64,000 nucleotides of DNA, taken from NCBI RefSeq assembly GCF_018130545.1, contig NZ_JAFCKF010000010.1, forward strand, positions 1-64,000, written 5' to 3'. The stretch is from Bradyrhizobium tropiciagri. Its GTDB lineage: Bacteria > Pseudomonadota > Alphaproteobacteria > Rhizobiales > Xanthobacteraceae. Positions within the stretch are counted from its first letter, which is position 1. Each line of letters begins with the position of its first letter. The notes beneath the pieces were generated by a model that saw only the letters and a list, made by a program, of their open reading frames with translations, had not been told where the DNA came from and searched no databases. The position numbers and the translations under genes are program-made. Below, piece after piece: positions 24,718 through 33,537 of the stretch.

Positions 24718-25065
24718 ATGGAAAGGTCGTTACAAACCGCAGTTAGCAATCGGTTACACGATACCAGACGACTGCGGACGACTAACCATGCCGGGACGCC
24801 CGTAAACCTACGGAGCTACCGGCGCACTTCTCCGAGATGGTGAATGCCGCATTAACGGAAAAGCTGCGAAATAATCGCCGCTGTGCCGGAACGCTACGCT
24901 CCCTCGCCGAACCAGCGCGATATCGCGACACGACAGAAACAAATCGTCACCGGGAAGGAGTAGATTTAGCCGAACCGAAACTTCTGCGACTTAACGGTTT
25001 TTCCAATCCCGGGCAGGCATATTGGTCCGGACATTTAGATTTCGCGAACGAGCCAGGCTGGAACT
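24718..25065. other. Divergent intergenic region, GGDEF/EAL gene and HerA-like gene
   Basis: 348 bases without a credible gene. It is clearly AT-richer than the flanking coding sequence and must hold both promoters. I see no strong palindrome or riboswitch-like structure. Confidence 0.4.
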
Positions 25066-26814
25066 GTGACATCCTTTGGACGTGTGATCTCCGTGCGCGG
25101 CTCGCAGGCCCGGGTTGGGCTGCTGGCGGGCGGCCAGATGCAACTCTCGGAAATGCGCGCGACTGTCGGCCGGTTCGTCAGCATCCGTTGCGCGAGCTCG
25201 GTCATCGTCGCCATGATCACCGAGGTGTCGTGCGAGAACCTGCCGCCGTCCGACGAGTACATGGCAACCGCCTCGGTCGACCTGCTCGGCGAAATCCTGG
25301 GCGGCGATCGCCCGAAATTCCAGCGCGGCGTCACCCATTATCCGACCATTGGCGACAGCACCGACCTGATCACCAACCAGGAGCTGCGCACCGTCTACGC
25401 GCCGAGCGGCTCCGACCAGATCAATGTCGGCACGCTGCAGCAGGACCGGTCGGTCATCGCCTATGTCGACGTCGAGGAAATGCTCTCCAAGCACTTCGCG
25501 GTGCTCGGCTCGACCGGCGTCGGCAAATCCACCGGCGTCTCGCTGCTGCTCAACGAGATCCTGAAGTCGCGACCGAACCTGCGCATCTTCCTGCTCGACG
25601 TCCACAACGAATATGGCCGTTGCTTCGGCGAGCGCGCACAGGTGCTCAACCCGCGAAACCTCAAGCTGCCGTTCTGGCTGTTCAACTTCGAAGAGATCGT
25701 CGACGTGCTGTTCGGCGGCCGCCCCGGCGTGCCCGAAGAGCTCGACATCCTCGCCGAAGTGATCCCGATGGCGAAGGGCATCTACACGCAGTACCAGAAT
25801 TCCGACCGGGTCGGTCTCGGGTTGAAGCGCATCGACCCCAAGCAGGTCGGCTACACCGTCGATACGCCGGTGCCCTATCGCCTGGTCGACCTGATCTCGC
25901 TGATCGACGAGCGCATGGGCAAGCTGGAGAACCGCTCCTCCCGCATCATCTATCACAAGCTGATCTCGCGCATCGACGCGGTGCGCAACGATCCGCGCTA
26001 CGCCTTCATGTTCGACAATGCCAATGTCGGCGGCGATACCATGGCCGAGGTGATCAGCTATCTGTTCCGCCTGCCCGCCAACGGCAAGCCGATGACCATC
26101 ATGCAGCTCGCCGGCTTCCCCGCCGAAGTCGTCGATTCCGTGGTGTCGGTGTTGTGCCGCATGGCGTTCGATTTCGGGCTGTGGAGCGACGGCGTCTCGC
26201 CGATGCTGTTCGTCTGCGAGGAAGCGCATCGTTACGCCTCCGCCGACCGCAATATCGGCTTCGGTCCGACCCGCAAGGCGGTGTCGCGCATCGCCAAGGA
26301 AGGCCGCAAATACGGCGTCTATCTCGGGCTGATCACCCAGCGTCCGGCCGAGCTCGACGCCACCATCATCTCCCAGTGCAACACGCTGTTCACGATGCGG
26401 CTTGCCAACGACCGCGACCAGGCGCTGCTGCGCTCCGCGGTGTCGGACGCGGCGGCCAATCTGCTGTCGTTCGTGCCCTCGCTCGGCACCCGCGAAGTGC
26501 TGGCGTTCGGCGAAGGTGTGGCGCTGCCGACGCGGCTGCGCTTCAAGGAGGTGCCGCCGCACCAGTTGCCGCGCGGCGAGGCCACCATCGCCACCGTGCC
26601 GTCGGTCACCGCCGGCCATGACATGCATTTCGTCAGCGCGGTGCTGGAGCGCTGGCGCGGCGCCACTTCGCATCGCGACAACGCGCCGAACGACCCAAGC
26701 CTCAATCCGTCCGCACCAGCACGCACGATGGCGCCGGCCGAGGCGCCGATGCTGCAGCCGTCACTGGGCCTCGATCCGGATCGCTTCTCGCTGCTGAAGA
26801 AGCCGCTGCGCTAG
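25066..26814 (+). CDS. HerA/FtsK-like ATPase (DUF87 type)
   Basis: 582 aa from GTG 25066. An N-terminal HAS-type beta-barrel (GRVISVRGSQARVGL) is followed by Walker A GSTGVGKST (about residue 147) and Walker B LFVCEEAH. The arginine-finger region and a long C-terminal Pro/Ala-rich tail come next. HerA-type proteins form hexameric DNA pumps, usually with a NurA nuclease. No NurA or other nuclease is adjacent here, so it is the solitary bacterial type common in alphaproteobacteria. Its cellular role is not settled. Confidence 0.85.
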   Translation: MTSFGRVISVRGSQARVGLLAGGQMQLSEMRATVGRFVSIRCASSVIVAMITEVSCENLPPSDEYMATASVDLLGEILGGDRPKFQRGVTHYPTIGDSTDLITNQELRTVYAPSGSDQINVGTLQQDRSVIAYVDVEEMLSKHFAVLGSTGVGKSTGVSLLLNEILKSRPNLRIFLLDVHNEYGRCFGERAQVLNPRNLKLPFWLFNFEEIVDVLFGGRPGVPEELDILAEVIPMAKGIYTQYQNSDRVGLGLKRIDPKQVGYTVDTPVPYRLVDLISLIDERMGKLENRSSRIIYHKLISRIDAVRNDPRYAFMFDNANVGGDTMAEVISYLFRLPANGKPMTIMQLAGFPAEVVDSVVSVLCRMAFDFGLWSDGVSPMLFVCEEAHRYASADRNIGFGPTRKAVSRIAKEGRKYGVYLGLITQRPAELDATIISQCNTLFTMRLANDRDQALLRSAVSDAAANLLSFVPSLGTREVLAFGEGVALPTRLRFKEVPPHQLPRGEATIATVPSVTAGHDMHFVSAVLERWRGATSHRDNAPNDPSLNPSAPARTMAPAEAPMLQPSLGLDPDRFSLLKKPLR

Positions 26815-26825
26815 CATCATCGCGC

Positions 26826-26845
26826 CAAGGCGCCGATGCGCCTTG
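26826..26845 (+). terminator. Hairpin after the HerA-like gene
   Basis: CAAGGCGC-CGAT-GCGCCTTG is a perfect 8-bp stem with a 4-base loop, 12 bases after the stop. It has no T-run after it, so it may be a weak terminator or an mRNA 3'-end stabiliser. Confidence 0.5.
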
Positions 26846-26927
26846 CGCCCAAGCACCTTGCACCCAAGCCGTCATCCACTATGGTTTCGCCTAACGCCGC
26901 GTCCTTGCGGCATGCCGGAACCATCTC

Positions 26928-27506
26928 ATGACGCAGCCGACCGCAAAACGCTTCCCGACGCCCGCTCTCGACCAGCTCCCCGAGGATATCCGCAGCCGCA
27001 TCCTGACGGTGCAGGAGAAATCCGGCTTCGTGCCGAACGTCTTCCTCACTTTGGCCTATCGGCCCGACGAATTTCGCGCGTTCTTTGCCTATCACGATGC
27101 GCTGATGGAGAAGGACTCCGGCCTCTCCAAGGCCGAGCGTGAGATGATCGTGGTGGCGACCAGCGCCGCCAATCAGTGCCAGTATTGCGTGATCGCGCAT
27201 GGTGCGATCCTGCGCATCCGCGCCAAGAATCCGGAGATCGCCGACCAGATCGCGATCAACTACCGCAAGGCCGACATCACGCCGCGGCAGCGCGCCATGC
27301 TCGACTTCGCCATGAAGGTGAGCCGCGCAGCCGAGGAGGTCGCGGAAGCCGACTTCGCCGCGCTCGCCGCCCACGGCTTCAGCGACGACGACGTCTGGGA
27401 CATCGCCGCGGTGGCGGCGTTCTTCGCGCTCTCGAACCGGCTCGCCAACGTCACCGGCATGCGACCGAACGCCGAGTTCTACATGCTCGGTCGGCAGCCG
27501 AAATAG
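26928..27506 (+). CDS. AhpD/carboxymuconolactone-decarboxylase-like peroxidase-related enzyme
   Basis: 192 aa, all-helical. The redox motif C84-x-x-C87-x-x-x-H91 (CQYCVIAH) is the AhpD-type active site, and the N-terminal extension (residues 1-65) with FVPNVFLTLAYRPDEF marks the uncharacterised peroxidase-related subfamily. It probably reduces organic peroxides with a cytosolic thiol partner. The MgtC gene starts 8 bp after its stop, so the two form an operon. Confidence 0.85.
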   Translation: MTQPTAKRFPTPALDQLPEDIRSRILTVQEKSGFVPNVFLTLAYRPDEFRAFFAYHDALMEKDSGLSKAEREMIVVATSAANQCQYCVIAHGAILRIRAKNPEIADQIAINYRKADITPRQRAMLDFAMKVSRAAEEVAEADFAALAAHGFSDDDVWDIAAVAAFFALSNRLANVTGMRPNAEFYMLGRQPK

Positions 27507-27514
27507 AGGACGCC

Positions 27515-28027
27515 TTGACAGACTGGAGCGAGATCATCCTGCGGCTCGGCGCGGCCACCCTGGCCGGCAGCGCGATCGGGCTCGACCGCGACCTGCGCGG
27601 CAAGCCGATCGGCCTGAAGACGCTCGGCCTCGTCAGCCTCTCGACCGCCACCGTCGTGCTGCTGGCCTTGCATGGGGTCGATCCCGGCAAATTCACCGAT
27701 GCGGTCAGCCGCGTGATCCAGGGCGTGCTGACCGGGATCGGCTTTCTCGGCGCCGGTGTGATCGTCCGGCGGGGCGACGGTTTCCACGTCCACGGCCTGA
27801 CCAGCGCCGCATGCGCATTCTTCGCCGCATGCGTCGGGATCCTCTGTGGCGCCGGCCACTGGCCGATCGTCCTTACCGCGCTCGTGCTGGCATTCCTGCT
27901 GCTGACCTTCGGCAAGCGCACCGAGCGGTGGCTGCACCAGGTGCTCGGCGGTAAGGAAGATCCAGCCAGACCGGAGGGAACGCCCCGTCAGTCGTCGGAT
28001 GCTGGCCCGCACCAGCCGGGCAGATAG
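27515..28027 (+). CDS. MgtC/SapB-family membrane protein
   Basis: 170 aa from TTG 27515, with AGAGGA close upstream. Four or five hydrophobic segments follow the MgtC pattern: LGAATLAGSAIGLDRDLRGKPIGLKT, then GIGFLGAGVIVRRGDGFHVHGLTSAA. MgtC proteins modulate F-type ATP synthase or cope with low Mg2+ in pathogens; in other bacteria their role is less clear. The last 40 bases overlap the convergent ParB-like gene. Confidence 0.88.
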   Translation: MTDWSEIILRLGAATLAGSAIGLDRDLRGKPIGLKTLGLVSLSTATVVLLALHGVDPGKFTDAVSRVIQGVLTGIGFLGAGVIVRRGDGFHVHGLTSAACAFFAACVGILCGAGHWPIVLTALVLAFLLLTFGKRTERWLHQVLGGKEDPARPEGTPRQSSDAGPHQPGR

Positions 28028-28614
28028 ACCGCTGCCCCGCTGCGACCCAGCGCCAGCCCCTTCTCCAGCGCCTTGGCGAAATTGTTCTCCACCGTCTTGC
28101 GCGGGATGTGGCGACGCAGGAAATCGGCCCACAGGAATTCGCTGAACGGCGTGGTGTCCTTGGCGAAGCCGCCGGCCCGGCGCATCTCGCCGGCAAGGCT
28201 GCGGAACGGATCGTCCTTGAGATCCTTGATCGACTTCGGAATGTCCTTGAAGTGGCAACGATCGCCCTTGGAATTGTAGGGATAGACCCAGCGCTTGTTG
28301 TCCATCACGCCCCAGAACACGTCACGCTCGACCATCGTGAGATCGCCGATCACCGTGACCAGGATGTCCTTGACGCCCTCCTCGTGCAGCGCACGCGCCA
28401 TGTGATGATGATCGACCACGTAGTAGCGATCGTCGGGACCATGCACGACCGGGATCATGTGCTTGCCCAGCAGCTCGGCGCGCTTCTTGTCCGAGCTGTG
28501 CTCGCGCCAGCGCTTCCGCTTCTCCTTCACCTCATGCATGCCGACCGTCATCTGGGTCGGCCGTAGCGACATGATCGGGACCGGTTTGACGTAAGGCTCG
28601 CGCGTGTGGGCCAT
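27988..28614 (-). CDS. ParB-like nuclease-fold protein (ParBc_2 type)
   Basis: 208 aa from ATG 28614. It has the segment RPTQMTVGMHEV, then YYVVDHHHMARAL, the hallmark of the PF08857 ParB-like family, which is distinct from chromosome-partitioning ParB. No HTH is evident. The function of the family is unknown; a CTPase or nuclease activity is possible by fold. The 3' end overlaps the MgtC gene by 40 bp tail to tail, so antisense effects between the two are possible. Confidence 0.8.
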   Translation of the reverse strand: MAHTREPYVKPVPIMSLRPTQMTVGMHEVKEKRKRWREHSSDKKRAELLGKHMIPVVHGPDDRYYVVDHHHMARALHEEGVKDILVTVIGDLTMVERDVFWGVMDNKRWVYPYNSKGDRCHFKDIPKSIKDLKDDPFRSLAGEMRRAGGFAKDTTPFSEFLWADFLRRHIPRKTVENNFAKALEKGLALGRSGAAVYLPGWCGPASDD

Positions 28615-28700
28615 GATTTGCACTCTCGTTGACCGGCACTCCGGAATGGGTTCCATTATGACATGATGTCACAGGCAGACGAAAGGGCCGGTTCGACGGA

Positions 28701-29582
28701 ATGGGTTCGCGAGCAAACGAGCGCCTGAAGGCCCGCACGTTCCGCCTCGGCAATCGCGAGGTGGTGACTGAAGGGTTGGAGCTCAGTTTCTGGGCAGACA
28801 TCAGCCATCGCTGCATGACGGCATCCTGGCCCGCCTTTATTGGCGGTGCAGCATTGGTGTTCGTCGTCTTCAACGCCGTCTTCGCACTGTTGTATTGGCT
28901 TGGCGATCACCCGATCGCCAACGTGCCCGACGGCCAATATATCGACTACCTCTATTTCAGCATCGAGACGCTTTCGACCGCCGGCTACGGCGACATGCAC
29001 CCGCAGACACATTATGGGCACTTCATCGCCGCCATCGAGCTGTTCACCGGCATCTTCTCGATGTCGCTGATGACCGGCCTGATCTTCGCCCGCTTCTCGC
29101 GGCCGCGTGCGCGCCTGCTGTTCGCCGACAGTCCGGTGATCTCGGACCATGAGGGTCAGCTGACGCTGATGGTTCGTCTTGCTAACGAACGGCACAACAT
29201 CATCGCCAATGCCACCGCGCGGTTGTGGCTGTTCAAGAACGGCGTCAGCAAGGAAGGCATGGCCTATCGCCGGTTCTACGAACTGCCGCTCGTGCGCAGC
29301 GAAAGCCCGGCGCTGGCACTGAGCTGGACCTTGTTTCATGTGATCGACCAGGACAGCCCGCTCCACGGCCTCGACGCCGCTGGCCTCGAAGCCGTCAATG
29401 CCGGTCTCGGCCTGATCGTCTCGGGCTACGACGACGTTGCAGCGCAAACTGTGCATGCGCGAAAATCCTACGAGCATTCCGACATCCGCATCGGCCATCG
29501 CTATGCCGAGATCCTGCACACGACCGACGACGGCCGTCTGCGGATCGACTACAGTCGGTTCCACGAGACGCTCGAAGGATGA
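28701..29582 (+). CDS. Inward-rectifier K+ channel, KirBac type
   Basis: 293 aa. A slide helix (about 28-42) leads to TM1 (about 46-68), a pore helix and filter T93-A-G-Y-G-D98, then TM2 (about 105-128). A cytoplasmic immunoglobulin-like domain with RPRARLLFADSPVI and LTLMVRLANERHN follows. This is the full KirBac architecture. The filter reads TAGYGD where KirBac channels usually have TVGYGD. It is divergent from the ParB-like gene and close to the single-TM gene at 29632. Confidence 0.9.
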   Translation: MGSRANERLKARTFRLGNREVVTEGLELSFWADISHRCMTASWPAFIGGAALVFVVFNAVFALLYWLGDHPIANVPDGQYIDYLYFSIETLSTAGYGDMHPQTHYGHFIAAIELFTGIFSMSLMTGLIFARFSRPRARLLFADSPVISDHEGQLTLMVRLANERHNIIANATARLWLFKNGVSKEGMAYRRFYELPLVRSESPALALSWTLFHVIDQDSPLHGLDAAGLEAVNAGLGLIVSGYDDVAAQTVHARKSYEHSDIRIGHRYAEILHTTDDGRLRIDYSRFHETLEG

Positions 29583-29631
29583 AATACCACCTCTGCGCGC
29601 ATCAAGATTTTAGGTGTGAAGCGCGGCGAAC

Positions 29632-30003
29632 GTGCTAAACAAGAGTGGCGACGCGACCGGACTGACAACAGTGAAGACGCAGCGGCCAATTTCCTCGGAT
29701 GACGAGCACGTGGTGCTCAAATTCCGGCCGCGTACCTCGGCGCAGCCACCCGGCAAGCGCGAGCAGCCGACCCGCCCCGCTTCCGTCGCCAACGATCTCT
29801 CCCGTTACGAGAAGCCGCGCGAAGAGCCGGACGATTTCCGCCAGCGCATGCTCGCCAACATCGCCGCGTTCGCCTTTACCGTGGCACTCACCGCGATCGG
29901 CATCTGGCTCGCCATGAGCATCGCCGATTTGCGCAAGACCCAGGATTGCGTGCTGATGGGGCGCCGGGATTGCGCGAAGATTACGGTGATGCCGCGCACC
30001 TAG
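29632..30003 (+). CDS. Single-span membrane protein, hypothetical
   Basis: Up to 123 aa from GTG 29632; GTG 29671 gives a more usual start (MKTQRPISSDDEHVVLKF). The N-terminal half is polar and Pro/Arg-rich, and one TM helix lies near the end (IAAFAFTVALTAIGIWLAMSI), followed by a short tail with two cysteines (DCVLMGRRDC). This is a known layout of small Bradyrhizobium proteins, function unknown. Confidence 0.6.
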   Translation: MLNKSGDATGLTTVKTQRPISSDDEHVVLKFRPRTSAQPPGKREQPTRPASVANDLSRYEKPREEPDDFRQRMLANIAAFAFTVALTAIGIWLAMSIADLRKTQDCVLMGRRDCAKITVMPRT

Positions 30004-30181
30004 GCGGGCCGGAACCGTGCCCAAAAACCGTCCTCGCCAGCCCAGCCAAGCTCCATTGAACTAACGGCCCTGCTCCGATATACGGGCACACGACTCCGGC
30101 AGCAGCAATAGGGATTTCCGGGGCACCGCGCCCGCCTCCTCCAAGCCGACCCGGAATTACCTTCAATATATCAAAGGCTTA

Positions 30182-30484
30182 ATGATGTCCTCCACATTCG
30201 AGCAGATCGCCAACATTATCGCGGAGACCTGCGACATCCCGCGCGATACGATCAAGCCGGAGAGCCACGCGATCGACGATCTGGGGATCGACAGCCTGGA
30301 CTTCCTCGACATTGCCTTCGCCATCGACAAGGCGTTCGGCATCAAGATGCCGCTCGAGAAGTGGACCCAGGAGGTCAACGACGGCAAGGCCACCACGGAG
30401 CAGTATTTCGTGCTGCAGAATCTCGCCGACCGCATCGACGAATTGGTTGCGGCCAAGAACGCGGGCACGGGCACGGGCTCGTAA
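30182..30484 (+). CDS. acpXL: Acyl carrier protein AcpXL for very-long-chain fatty acids
   Basis: 100 aa. The 4'-phosphopantetheine site is S38 in GIDSLDF. The C-terminal half ([21 protein letters not shown]) is the AcpXL-specific sequence that separates it from the housekeeping ACP. It carries the C26-C30 hydroxy-fatty acid that rhizobia attach to lipid A. It is the first gene of an operon ending with lpxXL. The start may be the first or second ATG. Confidence 0.95.
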   Translation: MMSSTFEQIANIIAETCDIPRDTIKPESHAIDDLGIDSLDFLDIAFAIDKAFGIKMPLEKWTQEVNDGKATTEQYFVLQNLADRIDELVAAKNAGTGTGS

Positions 30485-30493
30485 TCGCCCATC

Positions 30494-30970
30494 ATGCAGC
30501 TCGAAACCTTTCAGCTGATCGATCGGATCGTCGACCTCAACCTCGACGCAAAGACCATTGTCGTCGAGGCGGATGTCCCGCCGGACAGCCATTCGGTGTT
30601 CACCGGGCACTTCCCGGGTTATCCGATCATGCCCGGCGTGCTGCTCACCGAAGCGATGGCCCAGAGCTCGGGCTGGCTGATCCTCGGTCTGACCAAGTTC
30701 GAGCGCATGCCCTTCCTCGCGATGGTCAAGGAAGCCAAGATGCGCGGCTTCGTCAGCCCCGGCTCGACACTGACGATCGAAGCCAAGATCGAACACGAAG
30801 GGTCAGGCTTCACTGTGACCTCGGCGAAGGTCCGCGTCGGCAAGGAGCTCAAATGCAATGCCGAGCTGACCTTCCGTCACATTCCCTTCCCCAGCCCGGA
30901 CTTGCGCGTGCACATGGATGCGATGGCCGTCAAGATCGGGTTTCCGCTGCAGGCAATGAGTAATGGCTGA
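30494..30970 (+). CDS. fabZXL: 3-hydroxyacyl-ACP dehydratase, FabZ-like (VLCFA pathway)
   Basis: 158 aa hotdog protein. The catalytic His H39 lies in GHFPGYPIMPG and Glu E53 in TEAMAQ, both as in FabZ. It dehydrates 3-hydroxyacyl chains bound to AcpXL during elongation. It begins 9 bp after acpXL and its end overlaps the next ketosynthase gene by 8 bp, which supports translational coupling. Confidence 0.9.
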   Translation: MQLETFQLIDRIVDLNLDAKTIVVEADVPPDSHSVFTGHFPGYPIMPGVLLTEAMAQSSGWLILGLTKFERMPFLAMVKEAKMRGFVSPGSTLTIEAKIEHEGSGFTVTSAKVRVGKELKCNAELTFRHIPFPSPDLRVHMDAMAVKIGFPLQAMSNG

Positions 30971-32147
30971 GAAGGAAGTCTGGATCACCGGCGTAGGCCT
31001 GCTCTCCTCGCTCGGCGAGGGGCTGGATACGCATTGGCAGGCGCTGGGCGAAAAGCGCGTCAATGCCGACGACAAGCGTCTCGCGCCCTACGTGATCCAT
31101 CCGATCGCCCCCGTGAGCTTCGACGCGCAGATCCCAAAGAAGGGCGATCAGCGTCAGATGGAGACGTGGCAGCGGATCGGCACCTATGCTGCCGGGCTGG
31201 CGCTCGATTCCGCCGGCGTCAAAGGCAATCAGGAAATCCTGTCGCGGATGGACATGATCATCGCAGCCGGTGGCGGCGAGCGTGACCTCAATGTCGACCT
31301 GGCGATCATGAACGCCGATGCGCAGGGCAAGCTGCCGCCTGCCCTGCTCAACGAGAAGCTGATGAACGAGCTGCGTCCGACGCTGTTCCTGGCACAGCTC
31401 TCCAATCTGCTCGCCGGCAACATCGCGATTGTTCACGGCGTGTGCGGGACGTCGCGTACCTTCATGGGCGAGGAAGCTGCGAGCATCGATGCTGCGCGGA
31501 TCGCGGTCGCACGGATCGGAGCCGGACAGAGCGACATCGCGCTGGTCGGCGCGGCCCACAATGGCGATCGCGGCGACCTCCTGATGCTCTATTCATTCGG
31601 CGACTTCGCCCTCAAGGATCAATACGCGCCGGTCTGGGCGCGCAGGAATCAGCCGGGCTTCGCCATCGGCTCTGCCGGCGCCTTCCTGGTGATGGAATCG
31701 CGCGAACACGCCGAGGCGCGCGGCGCCAAGCCGTATGCCAAGCTGACCAAGGTGGTCGCCGATCTGGCCAAGCGCAAGCAACCCGGCGCCGTGACGAAGT
31801 CGCTGCAGGCGATGTGGCCGCAGCTCGGCGTCAGCGACGCCAATGCCATGCTGATCACAGGTGCAACCGGCGCGGAGCCTGCGACCACCGAGGAGCGCGA
31901 ATTCCTCGGCCAGCATCCGGGCGTTGCCGTGCGCGCCACCGGGACGACCTTTGGGCACACCATGGAGGCCCAGTTCCCGCTCGGGCTCGCACTGGCCGCA
32001 TTGTCGATCTCGCGCGGCGCGCTTTATCCGGCCAACGACCCGACCGGGCTGGAGGTTGAAAAGACCAAGGCGCCAACCCAGATTGTCGTGTTGGGGGTCG
32101 GCCACTGGCAGGGCGAAGGCATGGCGCTGGTCGAGGCCGTCAGTTAG
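30963..32147 (+). CDS. fabF2XL: Beta-ketoacyl-ACP synthase FabF2XL, atypical active site
   Basis: 394 aa thiolase-fold ketosynthase. C161 (VHGVCGTS) is the expected nucleophile and GHTMEA retains the second His. Where KAS II has N-A-H-G-T-S-T, this protein reads I-T-G-A-T-G-A, so the first catalytic His is missing. It probably pairs with the full enzyme encoded downstream, in the manner of a chain-length-factor subunit. The gene overlaps fabZ by 8 bp. Confidence 0.85.
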   Translation: MAEKEVWITGVGLLSSLGEGLDTHWQALGEKRVNADDKRLAPYVIHPIAPVSFDAQIPKKGDQRQMETWQRIGTYAAGLALDSAGVKGNQEILSRMDMIIAAGGGERDLNVDLAIMNADAQGKLPPALLNEKLMNELRPTLFLAQLSNLLAGNIAIVHGVCGTSRTFMGEEAASIDAARIAVARIGAGQSDIALVGAAHNGDRGDLLMLYSFGDFALKDQYAPVWARRNQPGFAIGSAGAFLVMESREHAEARGAKPYAKLTKVVADLAKRKQPGAVTKSLQAMWPQLGVSDANAMLITGATGAEPATTEEREFLGQHPGVAVRATGTTFGHTMEAQFPLGLALAALSISRGALYPANDPTGLEVEKTKAPTQIVVLGVGHWQGEGMALVEAVS

Positions 32148-32167
32148 AGCATGATGAAGATCATGCT
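32148..32167. repeat. Short hairpin repeat inside the VLCFA operon
   Basis: AGCATGAT-GAAG-ATCATGCT is a perfect 8-bp stem placed directly after the fabF2 stop. It looks like a degenerate copy of the AGAGCATGATCC repeat seen at 20571-20620. Without a T-run it should not fully stop transcription into fabF1. Confidence 0.6.
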
Positions 32168-32238
32168 ATAACAAATAGCTGGAGCGCGGTGAATCTCATC
32201 GAGCTCTCAAGTCCGGCGCAAGCACCGACGGGGACACC

Positions 32239-33516
32239 ATGACAGCACCACGCGATAAATTCGGCCGACCGATCGTTGTCGTGACCGGCATGGGAATCGT
32301 GACGTCGCTCGGCGGCGGCAAGACCGACAATTGGAAGCGCCTCACCGCAGGCGAGTCCGGCATCAAGACCGTGACGCGCTTCCCGCTCGACAGCATGAAG
32401 ACGACGATGGCCGGCGCCGTCGATTTCGTCACCGTCGACCCGTTCTCCTCGACCAGCCTGTCGCAACGCCTGGCGGAGATCGCAGCCGAAGAGGCGCTGG
32501 AGCAGTCCGGCATCGGCAGCAAGGGCGACTTCCCCGGCCCGCTATTCCTGGCGGTCGCACCGATCGAGACCGAATGGCCGCAGCGGCTCGAGGTCGCGCG
32601 TGACGTTCCGGCCAAGGACTTCGGCATCATCGAATATCTGGCGACCTGCAGCGGCGGCAAGTTTTCGCATTTCCACCGGCGCTTCACCTTCGGCTCGGTC
32701 GCGCTCAGCCTCGCCGAGACCTTCGGCACCAAGGGGTCGCCGATTTCGCTGTCGACGGCATGCGCGTCCGGCGCGACCGCGATCCAGCTCGGCGTCGAGG
32801 CGATCCGCCGCGGCGAAACCGATGCAACGCTGTGCATCGCCACCGACGGCTCGGTCAATCCCGAAGCCATGGTGCGGTTCTCGCTGCTGTCGGCGCTGTC
32901 CACCCAAAACGATCCGCCGCAGGCCGCCTCCAAGCCGTTCTCGAAGAACCGCGACGGCTTCGTGATGGCCGAAGGCGCCGGCGCGCTGGTGCTGGAGAGC
33001 TACGACGCCGCGATCGCGCGCGGTGCGCGGATCCTCGGCGTCGTCGCCGGCTGCGGCGAGCTGACCGACTCCTTCCATCGCACCCGCTCGGCCCCCGACG
33101 GCAAGCCGGCGATCGGCTGCGTGCGCAAGACGCTTGCGGACGCCGGCATGGAGCCCGAGCAGATCGATCACATCAACGCGCACGGCACCTCGACGCCGGA
33201 AAACGACAAGATGGAGTATCTGGCGACCGCGGCCGTGTTCGGCGAGCACACCAAGAACATTCCGGTGTCGTCGAACAAATCGATGGTCGGCCACACCATC
33301 TCGGCCGCCGGCGCGGTCGAGGCGATCTTCTCGCTGCTCACGCTCGAGCATCAGCGGATTCCGCCGACGATCAACTACGAGGTGCCCGACCCCGCGATCC
33401 CGTTCGACGTGGTCGGCAACAAGGCGCGCGAAGCCAAGGTGACCGCCGTGATGTCGAACTCGTTCGGGTTCGGCGGGCAGAACGCCTCGCTGATCCTGAC
33501 GCGCGAGCCGGCCTAA
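32239..33516 (+). CDS. fabF1XL: Beta-ketoacyl-ACP synthase FabF1XL
   Basis: 425 aa with the complete KAS II triad: C175 in STACASG, the first His in NAHGTSTPEND, the second in KSMVGHTISAAG. It condenses malonyl-ACP with growing chains on AcpXL. It lies 91 bp after fabF2 and 21 bp before lpxXL. Confidence 0.92.
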   Translation: MTAPRDKFGRPIVVVTGMGIVTSLGGGKTDNWKRLTAGESGIKTVTRFPLDSMKTTMAGAVDFVTVDPFSSTSLSQRLAEIAAEEALEQSGIGSKGDFPGPLFLAVAPIETEWPQRLEVARDVPAKDFGIIEYLATCSGGKFSHFHRRFTFGSVALSLAETFGTKGSPISLSTACASGATAIQLGVEAIRRGETDATLCIATDGSVNPEAMVRFSLLSALSTQNDPPQAASKPFSKNRDGFVMAEGAGALVLESYDAAIARGARILGVVAGCGELTDSFHRTRSAPDGKPAIGCVRKTLADAGMEPEQIDHINAHGTSTPENDKMEYLATAAVFGEHTKNIPVSSNKSMVGHTISAAGAVEAIFSLLTLEHQRIPPTINYEVPDPAIPFDVVGNKAREAKVTAVMSNSFGFGGQNASLILTREPA

Positions 33517-33537
33517 CTCGCCGCCCCGCCTCGTCAG

